From Streptomyces sp. NBC_00461 (lineage in GTDB: Bacteria; Actinomycetota; Actinomycetes; Streptomycetales; Streptomycetaceae), in contig NZ_CP107902.1 in the NCBI RefSeq assembly GCF_036013935.1, positions 8,465,001 to 8,529,000 of the forward strand: 64,000 nt of DNA, given 5' to 3'. Numbering within the stretch: position 1 is the stretch's first letter; every line of letters starts with the position of its first letter. A model generated the notes under the pieces. It was not told the origin of the DNA and made no database searches. It worked only from the letters and a program-made list of their open reading frames with translations. The position numbers and the translations under genes were made by a program. Below, one piece after another: positions 41,125-49,407 of this stretch.

Positions 41125-41623
41125 GCAGCACTCCGTGGCCGCCCGGCATCTCGCTCTCCACCGCGGGCGACACGGCCTCCTGCGGGCTGAACCAGACCAG
41201 GTCCAGAGCGTCCTGCCGGGGCCGGCAGTCGCCGGTGACCGGGACGACGTAGGCCAGGGACACCGCGTGCTGGCGCGGGTCGTGGTACGGCGTGACGCCG
41301 TGCGTCGGGAAGTACTCCGCGACGGTGAAGGGCTGCAGGGACGCCGGGATCCGGGGCAGCGCCACCGGGCCGAGGTCCTTCTCCAGGTGCCGCAGCAGGG
41401 CGTCACGGACCCGCTCGTGGTGCAGCACCCGCCCGGAGACCAGCGTCCGGCTGACCGTCCCGTCCGGGCCAATGCGCAACAGCAGGCCGACGCTGGTGAC
41501 TTCGCCGCTGTCGTCGACGCGCACGGGCACGGCCTCGACGTACAGGATCGGCATACGGGCGCGTGCGAGTTCGAGGTCGTCGGCGCTCAGCCAGCCCGGC
41601 GTGGTTTCGGTCATGTCAGACAT
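41087..41623 (-). CDS. NUDIX-like protein (DUF4916)
   Basis: A 178-residue protein of the NUDIX-fold DUF4916 family. It begins TPGWLSADDLELARARMPIL and continues with VEAVPVRVDDSGEVTSVGLL. The catalytic NUDIX box is not standard: after SRTLVSGRVLHHERVRDALL the Glu-rich helix is partly replaced, so pyrophosphatase activity is uncertain. The start could be the ATG at 41623 or one at 41614. Its end overlaps the DUF427 gene by 38 bp from the opposite strand. Confidence 0.78.
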   Translation of the reverse strand: MSDMTETTPGWLSADDLELARARMPILYVEAVPVRVDDSGEVTSVGLLLRIGPDGTVSRTLVSGRVLHHERVRDALLRHLEKDLGPVALPRIPASLQPFTVAEYFPTHGVTPYHDPRQHAVSLAYVVPVTGDCRPRQDALDLVWFSPQEAVSPAVESEMPGGHGVLLKQALAHVGCAV

Positions 41624-41638
41624 TGCTTGATCATACTT

Positions 41639-42778
41639 TCAGGTGGTGCCGGACAGGCGGTAGACCCGGCGGGCATTGTGTGCTCCTGCCCACTCGGCGA
41701 TGCGCAGTGCGTCGGGCAGGCTCAGTTCGTCGGCGTCCACCCGGTCCTGCAGCAGACCGGCCAGACCCTGGCGGAAGGCGAGCGCGCCCAGACAGTAGAA
41801 CTCGGCAACACCGTACGCGTCCGAGCTGTACAGCAGCTTGCGGAACGGCGTGATCTCAAGGGCCTCCTCCAGGACGGCACGGGCCCGCACCGGCCCGACG
41901 TAGTGAAGGGTGAGGCCCACATCCAGGTACACGTGCTCGAAGACCGCGGCCAGGTAGGCGGCCTGGCGCTGGTAGGGCCAGCAGTGCAGCAGGAGCACCG
42001 GGATCGTGCCGCTGGTCAGATGCAGCCAGTCGGTGAGGTGGGTCGGGTCGACCCGGTGCAGACGGATGTCGTTGTCGCCGAAGCCGGTGTGGAGCTGGAG
42101 AGGGAGGCCGAGGTCGACCGCGGTCCACAGCAGATGCCGTACGAGCACCGGATCGTCGAGCCGGCCACCGCGCGCCGACCAGCGCCGGGCGGCCGCGGTG
42201 ACCTCCGCGTCCGAGGGGCGCACGGGGTCCAGGTCGAAGCCGGTGCGGTAGGCGGCCACGGACTTGACCGCCACCACACCCGGCCGCCCCACGGCCTCCC
42301 GCGCGGCCGTGCGAAACGCGTCGGCGTACTCGTCGGGCTCGACCCCCTTCGCCGCCACCGCCTCGGCGACGCCCTCCAGCCGTACGACCTCGTACGCCGT
42401 GCCGCCGGCGATCCCGGCCAGCTGCGCCGGAGTGGTGAGGCCCTCCGGCGCGTACCCGGTGTCCACGCAGAACGTGCCCGTCCCCGAGGCGGCGAGGAAG
42501 CGGCGCTGTACCTCGTGCCGGCCCAACTCGGCCCGCCGGGCCAGGTACACGTCGGCCGACGCGTGCCGCGGCAGGTCGAGCAGCGGGGCGCAGTGGCGGC
42601 GGACGGCCACGCCGACGGGGCTGTCGAAGGGCGAGATCCCGGGCCATGCGGCACCCTCGGTGATCAGCTCCTCGAAGCCCTCCCGGGTCAGGTCCGCCGT
42701 GACCACACCATGGCAGTGGTGGTCCACCAACGGCAGCGCGGCGAGCGCCTCCCGGACAGCCCCGCCGACCGCGCCCAC
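41639..42778 (-). CDS. Amidohydrolase (FluG-like N-terminal type) linked to a glutamine-synthetase-like gene
   Basis: A 379-residue TIM-barrel metal-dependent hydrolase. The N-terminal HxH metal motif reads LVDHHCHGVV, with later ligands in LQLHTGFGDND, LLLHCWPY and LLYSSDAYGV. Fungal FluG and some bacterial proteins fuse this kind of amidohydrolase to a glutamine synthetase; here they are separate genes one nt apart. The GTG start at 42778 follows the stop of the GS-like gene directly, so both are coupled. Likely it hydrolyses or opens an amide related to the GS-like product; the exact substrate is unknown. Confidence 0.82.
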   Translation of the reverse strand: MGAVGGAVREALAALPLVDHHCHGVVTADLTREGFEELITEGAAWPGISPFDSPVGVAVRRHCAPLLDLPRHASADVYLARRAELGRHEVQRRFLAASGTGTFCVDTGYAPEGLTTPAQLAGIAGGTAYEVVRLEGVAEAVAAKGVEPDEYADAFRTAAREAVGRPGVVAVKSVAAYRTGFDLDPVRPSDAEVTAAARRWSARGGRLDDPVLVRHLLWTAVDLGLPLQLHTGFGDNDIRLHRVDPTHLTDWLHLTSGTIPVLLLHCWPYQRQAAYLAAVFEHVYLDVGLTLHYVGPVRARAVLEEALEITPFRKLLYSSDAYGVAEFYCLGALAFRQGLAGLLQDRVDADELSLPDALRIAEWAGAHNARRVYRLSGTT

Positions 42779-42779
42779 G

Positions 42780-44183
42780 TCAGTACTTCCAGCGGTACGC
42801 CGCCGCGACCCGCTCGTCGTCCAGCCCGTGGACCGCCGCGATCTCCCCGTGCCGTACGGCGATCACCGCGTCCGCGAGGACCGGCCCGAGCGCGGCCCGC
42901 AGCCGTTCGTCCTTGCGGAACTCCTCGACGGACTCGATCAGCGAGGTCGGCAGGCGCCGTACGCCTCGGGCGGCCGCCTCCGTGGGGTCGAGACGGGCCG
43001 GATCGCCGGTGATCTCCTCGGGCAGGGGAGCGGACGACGTCAGGCCCTCCAGCCCGGCCGAGAGGAGACAGGCGAGGGCCACATACGGGTTGGCGGCCAG
43101 GTCGACCGGCTTCACCTCCAGGTTCGCGGCCTGGTCGCGCAGGCCCGCCGTCCCCGTGACGACCCGCAGCGCGGCCTCGCGGGTCTCGCGGCCCCACGCG
43201 GTGAACACCCCGGCCCACTGGGAGGGTTTGAGCCGCAGATAGCTCGCCGGGCTGGGCGCGGTCACGGCCGTGAGAGCCGGGAGGTGACCGAGCACTCCGG
43301 CCGTGAACGACTCGGCGTCGGCCGTCATGCCGTACCGGCCCTCACCGCGGGCGTGCAGGTTGACGCCCTCACGCCAGGCGGAGAGGTGGACATGGCCGCC
43401 GTTGCCGACTCCCTGGGCGAAGACCGCCGGGGCGAAGGAGACCACGAGCCCGTGGCGCCGGGCCACCGCCCGGATCGTCTGCCGTACCAGCACGCTGCGG
43501 TCGGCCGCCGCCACCGGGTCGAGGGCGCCCACCGAGATCTCGAACTGCCCGGCCGCGTACTCGGGATGGATCTGCTCGACGTCCACACCCTGCGTGGCCA
43601 GCGCGGCCAGCAGGTCGGCGGTGCAGTCGCTCAGTTCGACCTGGCGTGTCGCGCTGTACGCGGGCCCCGAGAGCGCGGGGACGAACTCGCCGCCCTCCGC
43701 CGGGCCTTCCCCGACGGCCCACTCGATCTCGATGGCGGCCTTGAAGGTGAGGCCGTGCCGTTCGGCGGCATCGGAGACGATGCGGCGCAAGGCGGTGCGG
43801 CTGCACCCGGGATGCGGCTCGCCCTCCTGCGTGATCCGGTCGACCGGCGCCCACGCCCAGCCGGGCTGCCCGGCCAGGGCGACGAGTTGGTCGAGGTCGG
43901 GGTAGAGGCGCAGGTCGCCGTCCGGGGAACCCAGGACGTCGGTGGAGACGATGGAGTCGTTCGCCAGGAACGTGTCGAACACCGGTGACATGCCGACGCC
44001 CCAGGCAGCGGCCGAGGCGAGCCTGGCCGTCGGGACCGACTTCACCCGGGCCACACCCGCGGTGTCGACATAGGACAAGACGACGCCGTGCACCCCTTGC
44101 CCGGACAGCTCTTCCGCGAGCGCCCCGGCCCGCTCGACGTCACCGGGGCGTCCGCCGGGGACGGGGTCGGCAAGGGTGGTCAT
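42780..44183 (-). CDS. Glutamine-synthetase-like enzyme (gamma-glutamylamide ligase type)
   Basis: A 467-residue member of the glutamine synthetase family. It keeps the metal and substrate motifs AAIEIEWAV, NGGHVHLSAW and NPYVALACLLSAGLEG, and the ATP-region KPSQWAGVFTAW. It lacks the adenylylation tyrosine loop of housekeeping GlnA. Paralogues of this type in Streptomyces ligate glutamate to polyamines or ethanolamine rather than ammonia. Coupled to an amidohydrolase gene, it resembles a split FluG, so a gamma-glutamylation/deamidation route for an amine is the best guess. Which amine is open. Confidence 0.85.
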   Translation of the reverse strand: MTTLADPVPGGRPGDVERAGALAEELSGQGVHGVVLSYVDTAGVARVKSVPTARLASAAAWGVGMSPVFDTFLANDSIVSTDVLGSPDGDLRLYPDLDQLVALAGQPGWAWAPVDRITQEGEPHPGCSRTALRRIVSDAAERHGLTFKAAIEIEWAVGEGPAEGGEFVPALSGPAYSATRQVELSDCTADLLAALATQGVDVEQIHPEYAAGQFEISVGALDPVAAADRSVLVRQTIRAVARRHGLVVSFAPAVFAQGVGNGGHVHLSAWREGVNLHARGEGRYGMTADAESFTAGVLGHLPALTAVTAPSPASYLRLKPSQWAGVFTAWGRETREAALRVVTGTAGLRDQAANLEVKPVDLAANPYVALACLLSAGLEGLTSSAPLPEEITGDPARLDPTEAAARGVRRLPTSLIESVEEFRKDERLRAALGPVLADAVIAVRHGEIAAVHGLDDERVAAAYRWKY

Positions 44184-44223
44184 ACATCCTCCACTGGCAC
44201 GTCGGCGACGGTCGGCACGTGTG

Positions 44224-45033
44224 TCAGGGTTTCACGGCCACCGCGCCGAACTGCGGTACCACGGCGGGCGATTCGGAATCGGCGCGCCACCGCGAGCACG
44301 ACACAAGGCCCGGCTCCAGGAGGTCCAGCCCCTCGAAGAACGCCGCGATGTCCTCGCCGCTGCGGGCGGTGATCGGCGGGGTGGCGTTCTCGTTCCAGAA
44401 CTTCATGGCCGGGATCTGGCCCGCACCGCCGAGGTCGGCGTCGAAGGTGGGGTGGGTGAGCACCAGGAAGCTGCCCGAGGGCACCTCGGCCATGACGTTC
44501 GCCACGATCTCCCGCGCCTTCTCCGTGTCCAGCACGAAGTTGAGGATGCCCAGCATCATCACCGCGACCGGCTTGGTGAAGTCCAGGATTCCGGCGGCGC
44601 GTTCGAGGATCGCGGCCGGGTCGTGCACATCCGCGTCGACGTAGTCGGTGACGCCCTCGGGGGTGCCGGTCAGCAGGGTGCGGGCGTGGGCCAGGACGAT
44701 GGGGTCGTTGTCGACGTACACGATCCGCGCGTCGGGTGCGATCCGCTGGGCGATCTGGTGGGTGTTGTCCGCCGTGGGCAGGCCCGTGCCGATGTCCAGG
44801 AACTGCCGCACGCCGCGCTCCTCGGCCAGGAACCGCACCGCCCGGCCCAGGAACCAGCGGTCCGCGCGGGCGATGTCCCGGATGATCGGGAACATCCCGG
44901 CGACCTGCTCGCCGACCTGCTGGTCGACCTGGTAGTTGTCCTTGCCGCCGATCCAGTAGTTCCACACGCGCGCGTTGTGCGCCACCCCGGTGTTCAGCCT
45001 CGCCGACCCGCCCGGGGTGTGGCTCTCACTCAC
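44224..45033 (-). CDS. DUF574 / SAM-dependent methyltransferase family protein
   Basis: A 269-residue protein of the DUF574 (Methyltransf_19) family, very abundant in Streptomyces. It opens with AHNARVWNYWIGGKDNYQVD and has the SAM-binding motif QFLDIGTGLPTADNTHQIA, then YVDNDPIVLAHART. The reaction and substrate are unknown; members often sit beside regulators. It is a single gene, transcribed in the same direction as the GS-like operon with a 40-bp gap. Confidence 0.88.
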   Translation of the reverse strand: MSESHTPGGSARLNTGVAHNARVWNYWIGGKDNYQVDQQVGEQVAGMFPIIRDIARADRWFLGRAVRFLAEERGVRQFLDIGTGLPTADNTHQIAQRIAPDARIVYVDNDPIVLAHARTLLTGTPEGVTDYVDADVHDPAAILERAAGILDFTKPVAVMMLGILNFVLDTEKAREIVANVMAEVPSGSFLVLTHPTFDADLGGAGQIPAMKFWNENATPPITARSGEDIAAFFEGLDLLEPGLVSCSRWRADSESPAVVPQFGAVAVKP

Positions 45034-45155
45034 GACTCAGCTCCTTCGCACGCACCTGTGACCGTCGTCGCCATTGTGCCGCCCGGTGATCACGCTGTCC
45101 CGGGAATCGGCTGATCAGGTGTGCGGAATCGGCTGTGCCGATCGCGTCGGCCGCG

Positions 45156-46007
45156 TCAGCGGGTTCGGCCTGGGCCCGCGGCCGGTGTCTTCCCGGAGAG
45201 GACGTCCTTCAGCCGCGGGGTGCCCTTCTGGACGGCCTGCTCGGTGGACTGGTGCTCGTCCCCGTCGAGCCCGCCGGCGGTGACGGTGATGGCGTCGTCG
45301 CCGACGCGTACGACGGCGACGTCCAGGGAGAGGGTGGCGGGCGAGCCGTTCGAGGTGCCCTGCACCGTCACGTGCAGATCCTGCCGGGCGTCGCCCACGT
45401 CGGGCAGCGAGCCCTGGGTCACCTGGACGGTCCGCTTGCCGCCCTTGGAGTCGATCGCGGTGAACTGGTCGCACTTGACCGGCAGCGTCTTCAGCCAGGC
45501 CCAGGAGGCGTCGAGGCGGGCGTGGTCGTAGGCGGCGACCTGGTAGAGGAGGCGGGAGTCGTCCTGCTCGAACCCGGTCAGCGCGGACGCGCCGGACGGT
45601 TTGCCCAGCAGGTCGTCGTCGTAGAGGGCGTCGAGGAGTTTCTGGCAGTCGGCGCCGTTCGCCTTCGCGGTGAGCAGGGCGGCGACGTCGACCTTGCCGA
45701 TGAGGAGGGTGTCGCCCCACTTGGCGGCGTCCTTGACCTGGTTCCAGTCGTCCTCGATGTCGCCCTCGGTGATCAGCGCGGCCTGTGCGCCGGCCTCGGT
45801 GAGGCGGGCCGAGGCCGAGGGAGAGGGCGTCTTCGCGGCAAGGGGCGAGGCGGGCCTGGACTCCTCGGCAAGGGGCGACGCGGCGGCGTCGGAGGCCTTG
45901 GCACCGGAGCTGTCACCGTCGTCCGAACAGGCCGCGGTGGTCAGCAGCGCGGCCGCGGCCAGCGCTGAAGCCAGCACGCGTACGAGGAGGGACGGACGTC
46001 GGGTCAT
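45156..46007 (-). CDS. Putative lipoprotein
   Basis: A 283-residue exported protein anchored by lipid. The N-terminus is MTRRPSLLVRVLASALAAAA followed by the lipobox LTTAAC, with Cys at about residue 27, then an acidic and Ser/Pro-rich linker. The mature domain after residue 70 has alternating beta strands, LLYQVAAYDHARLDASWAWL and TVQVTQGSLPDVGDARQDL, in the style of sensor-like domains such as PknH-type extracellular parts, but I do not recognise it. Function unknown. Confidence 0.85.
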   Translation of the reverse strand: MTRRPSLLVRVLASALAAAALLTTAACSDDGDSSGAKASDAAASPLAEESRPASPLAAKTPSPSASARLTEAGAQAALITEGDIEDDWNQVKDAAKWGDTLLIGKVDVAALLTAKANGADCQKLLDALYDDDLLGKPSGASALTGFEQDDSRLLYQVAAYDHARLDASWAWLKTLPVKCDQFTAIDSKGGKRTVQVTQGSLPDVGDARQDLHVTVQGTSNGSPATLSLDVAVVRVGDDAITVTAGGLDGDEHQSTEQAVQKGTPRLKDVLSGKTPAAGPGRTR

Positions 46008-46135
46008 GGCGGATGCCTCCAGAGAAGCCGCGTCAGACAGGGGCTCTCCTCAGCGCACCATCGGCGGCTCCGGCCCACCAGCGCACCGGGCCGTTCGGGG
46101 GAGTGCCCGGCCAGGTCGGGGCGGACGTGGGCTGG

Positions 46136-46387
46136 TCAGGGCGACTCAGGGGGTGGCCCGGCAGCCCGCACCTGTACCCGTCGTCCGCCGCACTCGGGGC
46201 AGACCGCCTCCGTGAGCGGCGACCGGACGGCGCGGCCCGCCTCGTCCACGTACTCCTGGGTGGTCAGGCCCAAGGTGTCCAGGGGGTCGGTGAAGAACAT
46301 GACCCGGAAGCCGGCCTCCCAGGCGTGACCGCAGTTCCCGCAGGCGAACGCGAAGGTCTCCGCCACCTCGCGGGGTTCCGCCGCCAT
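46136..46387 (-). CDS. Small zinc-ribbon protein
   Basis: An 83-residue protein with two CxxC pairs, FACGNCGHAW and VCPECGGRR, that would bind one zinc ion. The middle reads MFFTDPLDTLGLTTQEYVDE. AGGAGG lies before the ATG at 46387, so it is likely translated. It is a soluble accessory or regulatory protein of unknown role. It diverges from the K+ channel gene at 46537. Confidence 0.75.
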   Translation of the reverse strand: MAAEPREVAETFAFACGNCGHAWEAGFRVMFFTDPLDTLGLTTQEYVDEAGRAVRSPLTEAVCPECGGRRVQVRAAGPPPESP

Positions 46388-46536
46388 GGGACCGCCCTCC
46401 TGCCGTGGCCCGCCGGTTCCTGTCCTCAGCCCACAACGCCGCAGCTCGGACGGCAACTCGAACGCCCCGCCCGGCATGCCCGCACACCCGCCCCCGACCA
46501 CACTGACCCCATGCCGACGTATCCCAAGGAGTGACC

Positions 46537-46998
46537 ATGCTGCCCGGATTCCTCGCCAGGGCGGTCGAGTTGCTGCTCGGCCGGGAGGGCCGCTCGCTGC
46601 ATGTGAAGGCGGCGGGCGCCGCGACGGCCGTCCTCGGCGTGGTGATGCTCATCGGCTCGTGGGCCGTCGTCGTCGCCGAGCACGCCGCACTGCGCGCCAA
46701 TCTGCGGACGTACCCGCAGGCGCTGTGGTGGTCGATCGAGACGGCGACCACCGTGGGGTACGGCGACTTCTTCCCGGTGACCTTCGGCGGCCGGGTCATC
46801 GGCACGGTCATGATGATCGTCGGGATCACGACATACGGCATGGTCACCGCCGCACTGGCGACCTGGTTCGTCGGGCGGGAACAGAAACGCCGTCACCATC
46901 TCGCCCATCGCGCCGAGGAGTTGACCGAGGAGACCGTCCACGCCCTGCACGAACGCTTCGACCGCATCGAGCGGATGATGGCCGGGAAGGACGAATGA
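46537..46998 (+). CDS. Two-TM potassium channel
   Basis: A 153-residue membrane protein with the selectivity filter TATTVGYGDFFPV between two membrane segments, VLGVVMLIGSWAVVVAEH and VIGTVMMIVGITTYGMV. This is the KcsA-like or ion-transport-2 domain. The C-terminal 45 residues form a charged helix rich in Glu and Arg, probably a tetramer-forming coiled coil. AAGGAG precedes the ATG at 46537. A 15-bp direct repeat lies across its stop codon (46980-46994 and 47000-47014). Confidence 0.88.
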   Translation: MLPGFLARAVELLLGREGRSLHVKAAGAATAVLGVVMLIGSWAVVVAEHAALRANLRTYPQALWWSIETATTVGYGDFFPVTFGGRVIGTVMMIVGITTYGMVTAALATWFVGREQKRRHHLAHRAEELTEETVHALHERFDRIERMMAGKDE

Positions 46999-47162
46999 CG
47001 GCCGGGAAGGACGAGCGCGAACGAGGGCTTGGGCACGCCTTGCTACCGGCGAGTACCCCGCCCTGTCACCTCCCTGACACCTGAGGTACGGTCCCTCCCG
47101 AGTCCGCAAGCACCCACAGGTCGCGGACCGTTACGGACGGTGTGGACGGGGGCGGCGGAAGC

Positions 47163-48572
47163 ATGGGATTCCACCTGGTCGACGAGGGCGGCGAAGGGCG
47201 CGCGGAGCCCGACGGCACGCCGCTGGAGGCCCTCGCCCCCGAGCCCCTGCTGACCCGGGACTACGAGACGCGCCCAGGGCTCGTCTACGAGCGGCTGCGC
47301 GAACGCCACGGCCCGGTCGCGCCGGTCGATCTGCTGGGCGTGCCCGCGTGGCTGGTGCTCGGCTACCGCGAGTCGCTCCAGGTCCTCCAGGACGACGCCG
47401 GCTGGCCCAAGGGACTGGAGAACTGGCGGGCTCGCACGGAGGGCCGGGTGCCCGCCGACTGGCCGCTCGGCCCCTCCCTGGAGGTCAACCACGTGCTGAT
47501 CCAGGGCGGCCCCGGCCATCGCACCCTGCGCGGCGCCTGGGACGTGGCCCTGCGCCCCTTCCAGGATCCGCGCAACCCGCAGGCCAAGCGGCTCAAGTCG
47601 GCCGTCACCGGCTGTGCCGACGAGCTGATCACCCTCCTCGCGCAGGGCGGCCGTACGGGCCTGGCGGACCTGTCGGCGCAGTTCTCCCGTCCCCTGCCGC
47701 TGATGGCGGCGAGCCATCTGCTCGGCTTCCCCGGCTCGCAGGGCGACGAGGCCCTGATGGACATGTGGCGGGTACTGGACGCCGGCCCGGACGCGGAACC
47801 CGCACTGGCACGCCTGCTGGTGACGCTCTCCGAACTGGCCGCCGCCAAGATCGAGAAGCCGGGCGACGACTTCCCCTCCCACCTGCTCGCCGCCCACCCG
47901 GACCTCTCGGTCGACGCGCTGGCCCGGGAACTGTTCATGCTGCTGGGCATGACCTCCGACCACGTCGGCATCCTCATCTCCAACACCGTCGTCGAGGTGA
48001 TCTCCGGGGACGCCGACGGCGGAGTGCGTACCTCCCAGTCCGCCGGCATGGTCCGGGAGACCATGAACCGCGTGGTCATGCGCAAGCCGCCGCTGGTCAA
48101 CTTCGTGCCGAGGTTCGCGGCCGAGGACAGCCGGCTCGGGAACTACACCATCCGCGCCGGTGACCCCGTGTGGGTCTCGCCCGCCGGCGCGCACGCCGAC
48201 CCGCTCTTCGCCGGCCGGATGGCACCGGGCTCCAGCATCAGCAGCCGGGCCCATCTGTCATGGGGTGCGGGACCCCGCCAGTGCCCGGCCCGCGAGCTGG
48301 CGTCCACCATCGCGGCGGCGGGCGTGAGCCGCGTCTTCGAACGGTTCGGGCACCTGGAGCTCGCCCTGCCCGTCGACCAACTGCCGTGGCGCTCCTCGCC
48401 GTTCATGCGGGGACTGCGCTCGCTGCCCGTGCGCTACGAGCTCTCCGGACCGGCGCTGCCGGTACCGACGGCGCCCGCCCCCGGCCTGCCCGACGCACCC
48501 GCCGCACCGGACCAGGCCGCCAGGCGGCGATCCTCGCTGTGGCGGTACCTCGCGGGACTGATCCGGTCCTGA
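47163..48572 (+). CDS. Cytochrome P450 without the ExxR motif (CYP157-like)
   Basis: A 469-residue cytochrome P450 of the bacterial soluble type. The heme-binding cysteine is in HLSWGAGPRQCPARELA; the usual Phe before the glycine is Trp. The I helix reads MLLGMTSDHVG without the acid-alcohol pair, and the K helix reads VRETMNRVVMRKPP, so the normally invariant ExxR arginine is replaced by asparagine (E-T-M-N). Loss of ExxR is a known trait of the CYP157 family of Streptomyces, often paired with conservons. No ferredoxin gene is next to it. Substrate unknown; catalytic competence uncertain. Confidence 0.85.
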   Translation: MGFHLVDEGGEGRAEPDGTPLEALAPEPLLTRDYETRPGLVYERLRERHGPVAPVDLLGVPAWLVLGYRESLQVLQDDAGWPKGLENWRARTEGRVPADWPLGPSLEVNHVLIQGGPGHRTLRGAWDVALRPFQDPRNPQAKRLKSAVTGCADELITLLAQGGRTGLADLSAQFSRPLPLMAASHLLGFPGSQGDEALMDMWRVLDAGPDAEPALARLLVTLSELAAAKIEKPGDDFPSHLLAAHPDLSVDALARELFMLLGMTSDHVGILISNTVVEVISGDADGGVRTSQSAGMVRETMNRVVMRKPPLVNFVPRFAAEDSRLGNYTIRAGDPVWVSPAGAHADPLFAGRMAPGSSISSRAHLSWGAGPRQCPARELASTIAAAGVSRVFERFGHLELALPVDQLPWRSSPFMRGLRSLPVRYELSGPALPVPTAPAPGLPDAPAAPDQAARRRSSLWRYLAGLIRS

Positions 48573-48625
48573 AACTGACTGACTTCGGGCTCACCTGAGA
48601 CTCTGGCGCCACGGACGGCCCCGGC

Positions 48626-48644
48626 TGTTCAATGGTGTTGAACA
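48626..48644. promoter_or_regulatory. Operator candidate of the XRE-cupin gene
   Basis: TGTTCAA-TGGTG-TTGAACA is a perfect 7+5+7 inverted repeat, 24 bp before the GTG at 48669. Its position over the promoter region suggests that the XRE-cupin protein binds here and controls itself. No copy was found before the operon at 49408. Confidence 0.6.
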
Positions 48645-48668
48645 TGTCCGTCGCGGAGAGGAGCCGCC

Positions 48669-49355
48669 GTGTCTCCTGCCGCCGTGCCGCCCGTCGGCGC
48701 GCGCATCCGGCAGGCCCGCCTCGCGAAAGGCGTGAGCCTGCGCGCCCTCGCGCGGGAGGTCGGCGTCTCCGCGAGCCTGGTCTCCCAGATCGAGACCGGT
48801 AAGAGCCAGCCGTCCGTGAGCACGCTGTACGGCATCACCACCGCGCTGTCGATATCCGTGGAGTCGCTGTTCGACGCCTACGAGGACGAGATCGCCGCGC
48901 CCCCGGTCGTGACCGCGTCCGCCGGATCCGGCGCTCCCGCTGTTCCGGCCACCGTCCTGCACGCCCTCGCCGCCTTCGCCGCCGACCCGGGGCGGCGCAT
49001 CGGACCGCTGGTCACGCCGGGGGAGCGGGAGGTGCTGGAGCTGGACTCGGGGGTCGTGTGGGAGCGGCTGGGGCATGTTCCGGGCGCGGACGTCGACTTC
49101 CTGCAGGTGACATACCGGCCCGGTGGCTCCTCCTCAAGCTCCGGCGGCCTGATGCGCCACGCGGGCACCGAGTACGGCTGTCTCACCTCCGGCGCGCTCG
49201 TCCTCACCCTCGGCTTCGACGAGTACACGCTGGGTCCCGGCGACGCCGTCTGCTTCGAGTCGACCACCCCGCACCGCTACCGCAACGACGGCGCCGAGCC
49301 GGCCGTAGGAGTGTGGTTCGTGTTCGGCCAAGGGGCCGGCCAAGACGTTCAGTAG
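48669..49355 (+). CDS. XRE-family regulator with cupin domain
   Basis: A 228-residue regulator. The XRE helix-turn-helix is at residues 10-65 with IRQARLAKGVSLRALAREVG and VSQIETGKSQPS. The C-terminal cupin has GTEYGCLTSGALVLTLG and FESTTPHRYRNDG, which would sense a small molecule. It starts at a GTG with AGGAG upstream. It lies directly before the seven-gene catabolic operon and is probably its regulator; similar XRE-cupin proteins control amine, purine or amino-acid catabolism. A palindrome covers its own promoter. Confidence 0.9.
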   Translation: MSPAAVPPVGARIRQARLAKGVSLRALAREVGVSASLVSQIETGKSQPSVSTLYGITTALSISVESLFDAYEDEIAAPPVVTASAGSGAPAVPATVLHALAAFAADPGRRIGPLVTPGEREVLELDSGVVWERLGHVPGADVDFLQVTYRPGGSSSSSGGLMRHAGTEYGCLTSGALVLTLGFDEYTLGPGDAVCFESTTPHRYRNDGAEPAVGVWFVFGQGAGQDVQ

Positions 49356-49358
49356 CAC

Positions 49359-49387
49359 TTGACACTCGCGCGGCACGGTCGTCTACT
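49359..49387 (+). promoter_or_regulatory. Promoter of the seven-gene operon
   Basis: TTGACA (49359-49364) and TCTACT (49382-49387) are spaced by 17 nt and lie 20 bp before the ATG at 49408. This places the transcription start just before the first gene and separates the operon from the XRE-cupin gene. Confidence 0.65.
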
Positions 49388-49407
49388 CCGAAGTGGGGGT
49401 GGTCGCC

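Noticed and set aside
46980..47014. Direct repeat of GGCCGGGAAGGACGA at the K+ channel stop
   Set aside because: Two copies only, with a six-base gap; likely a small duplication without function.
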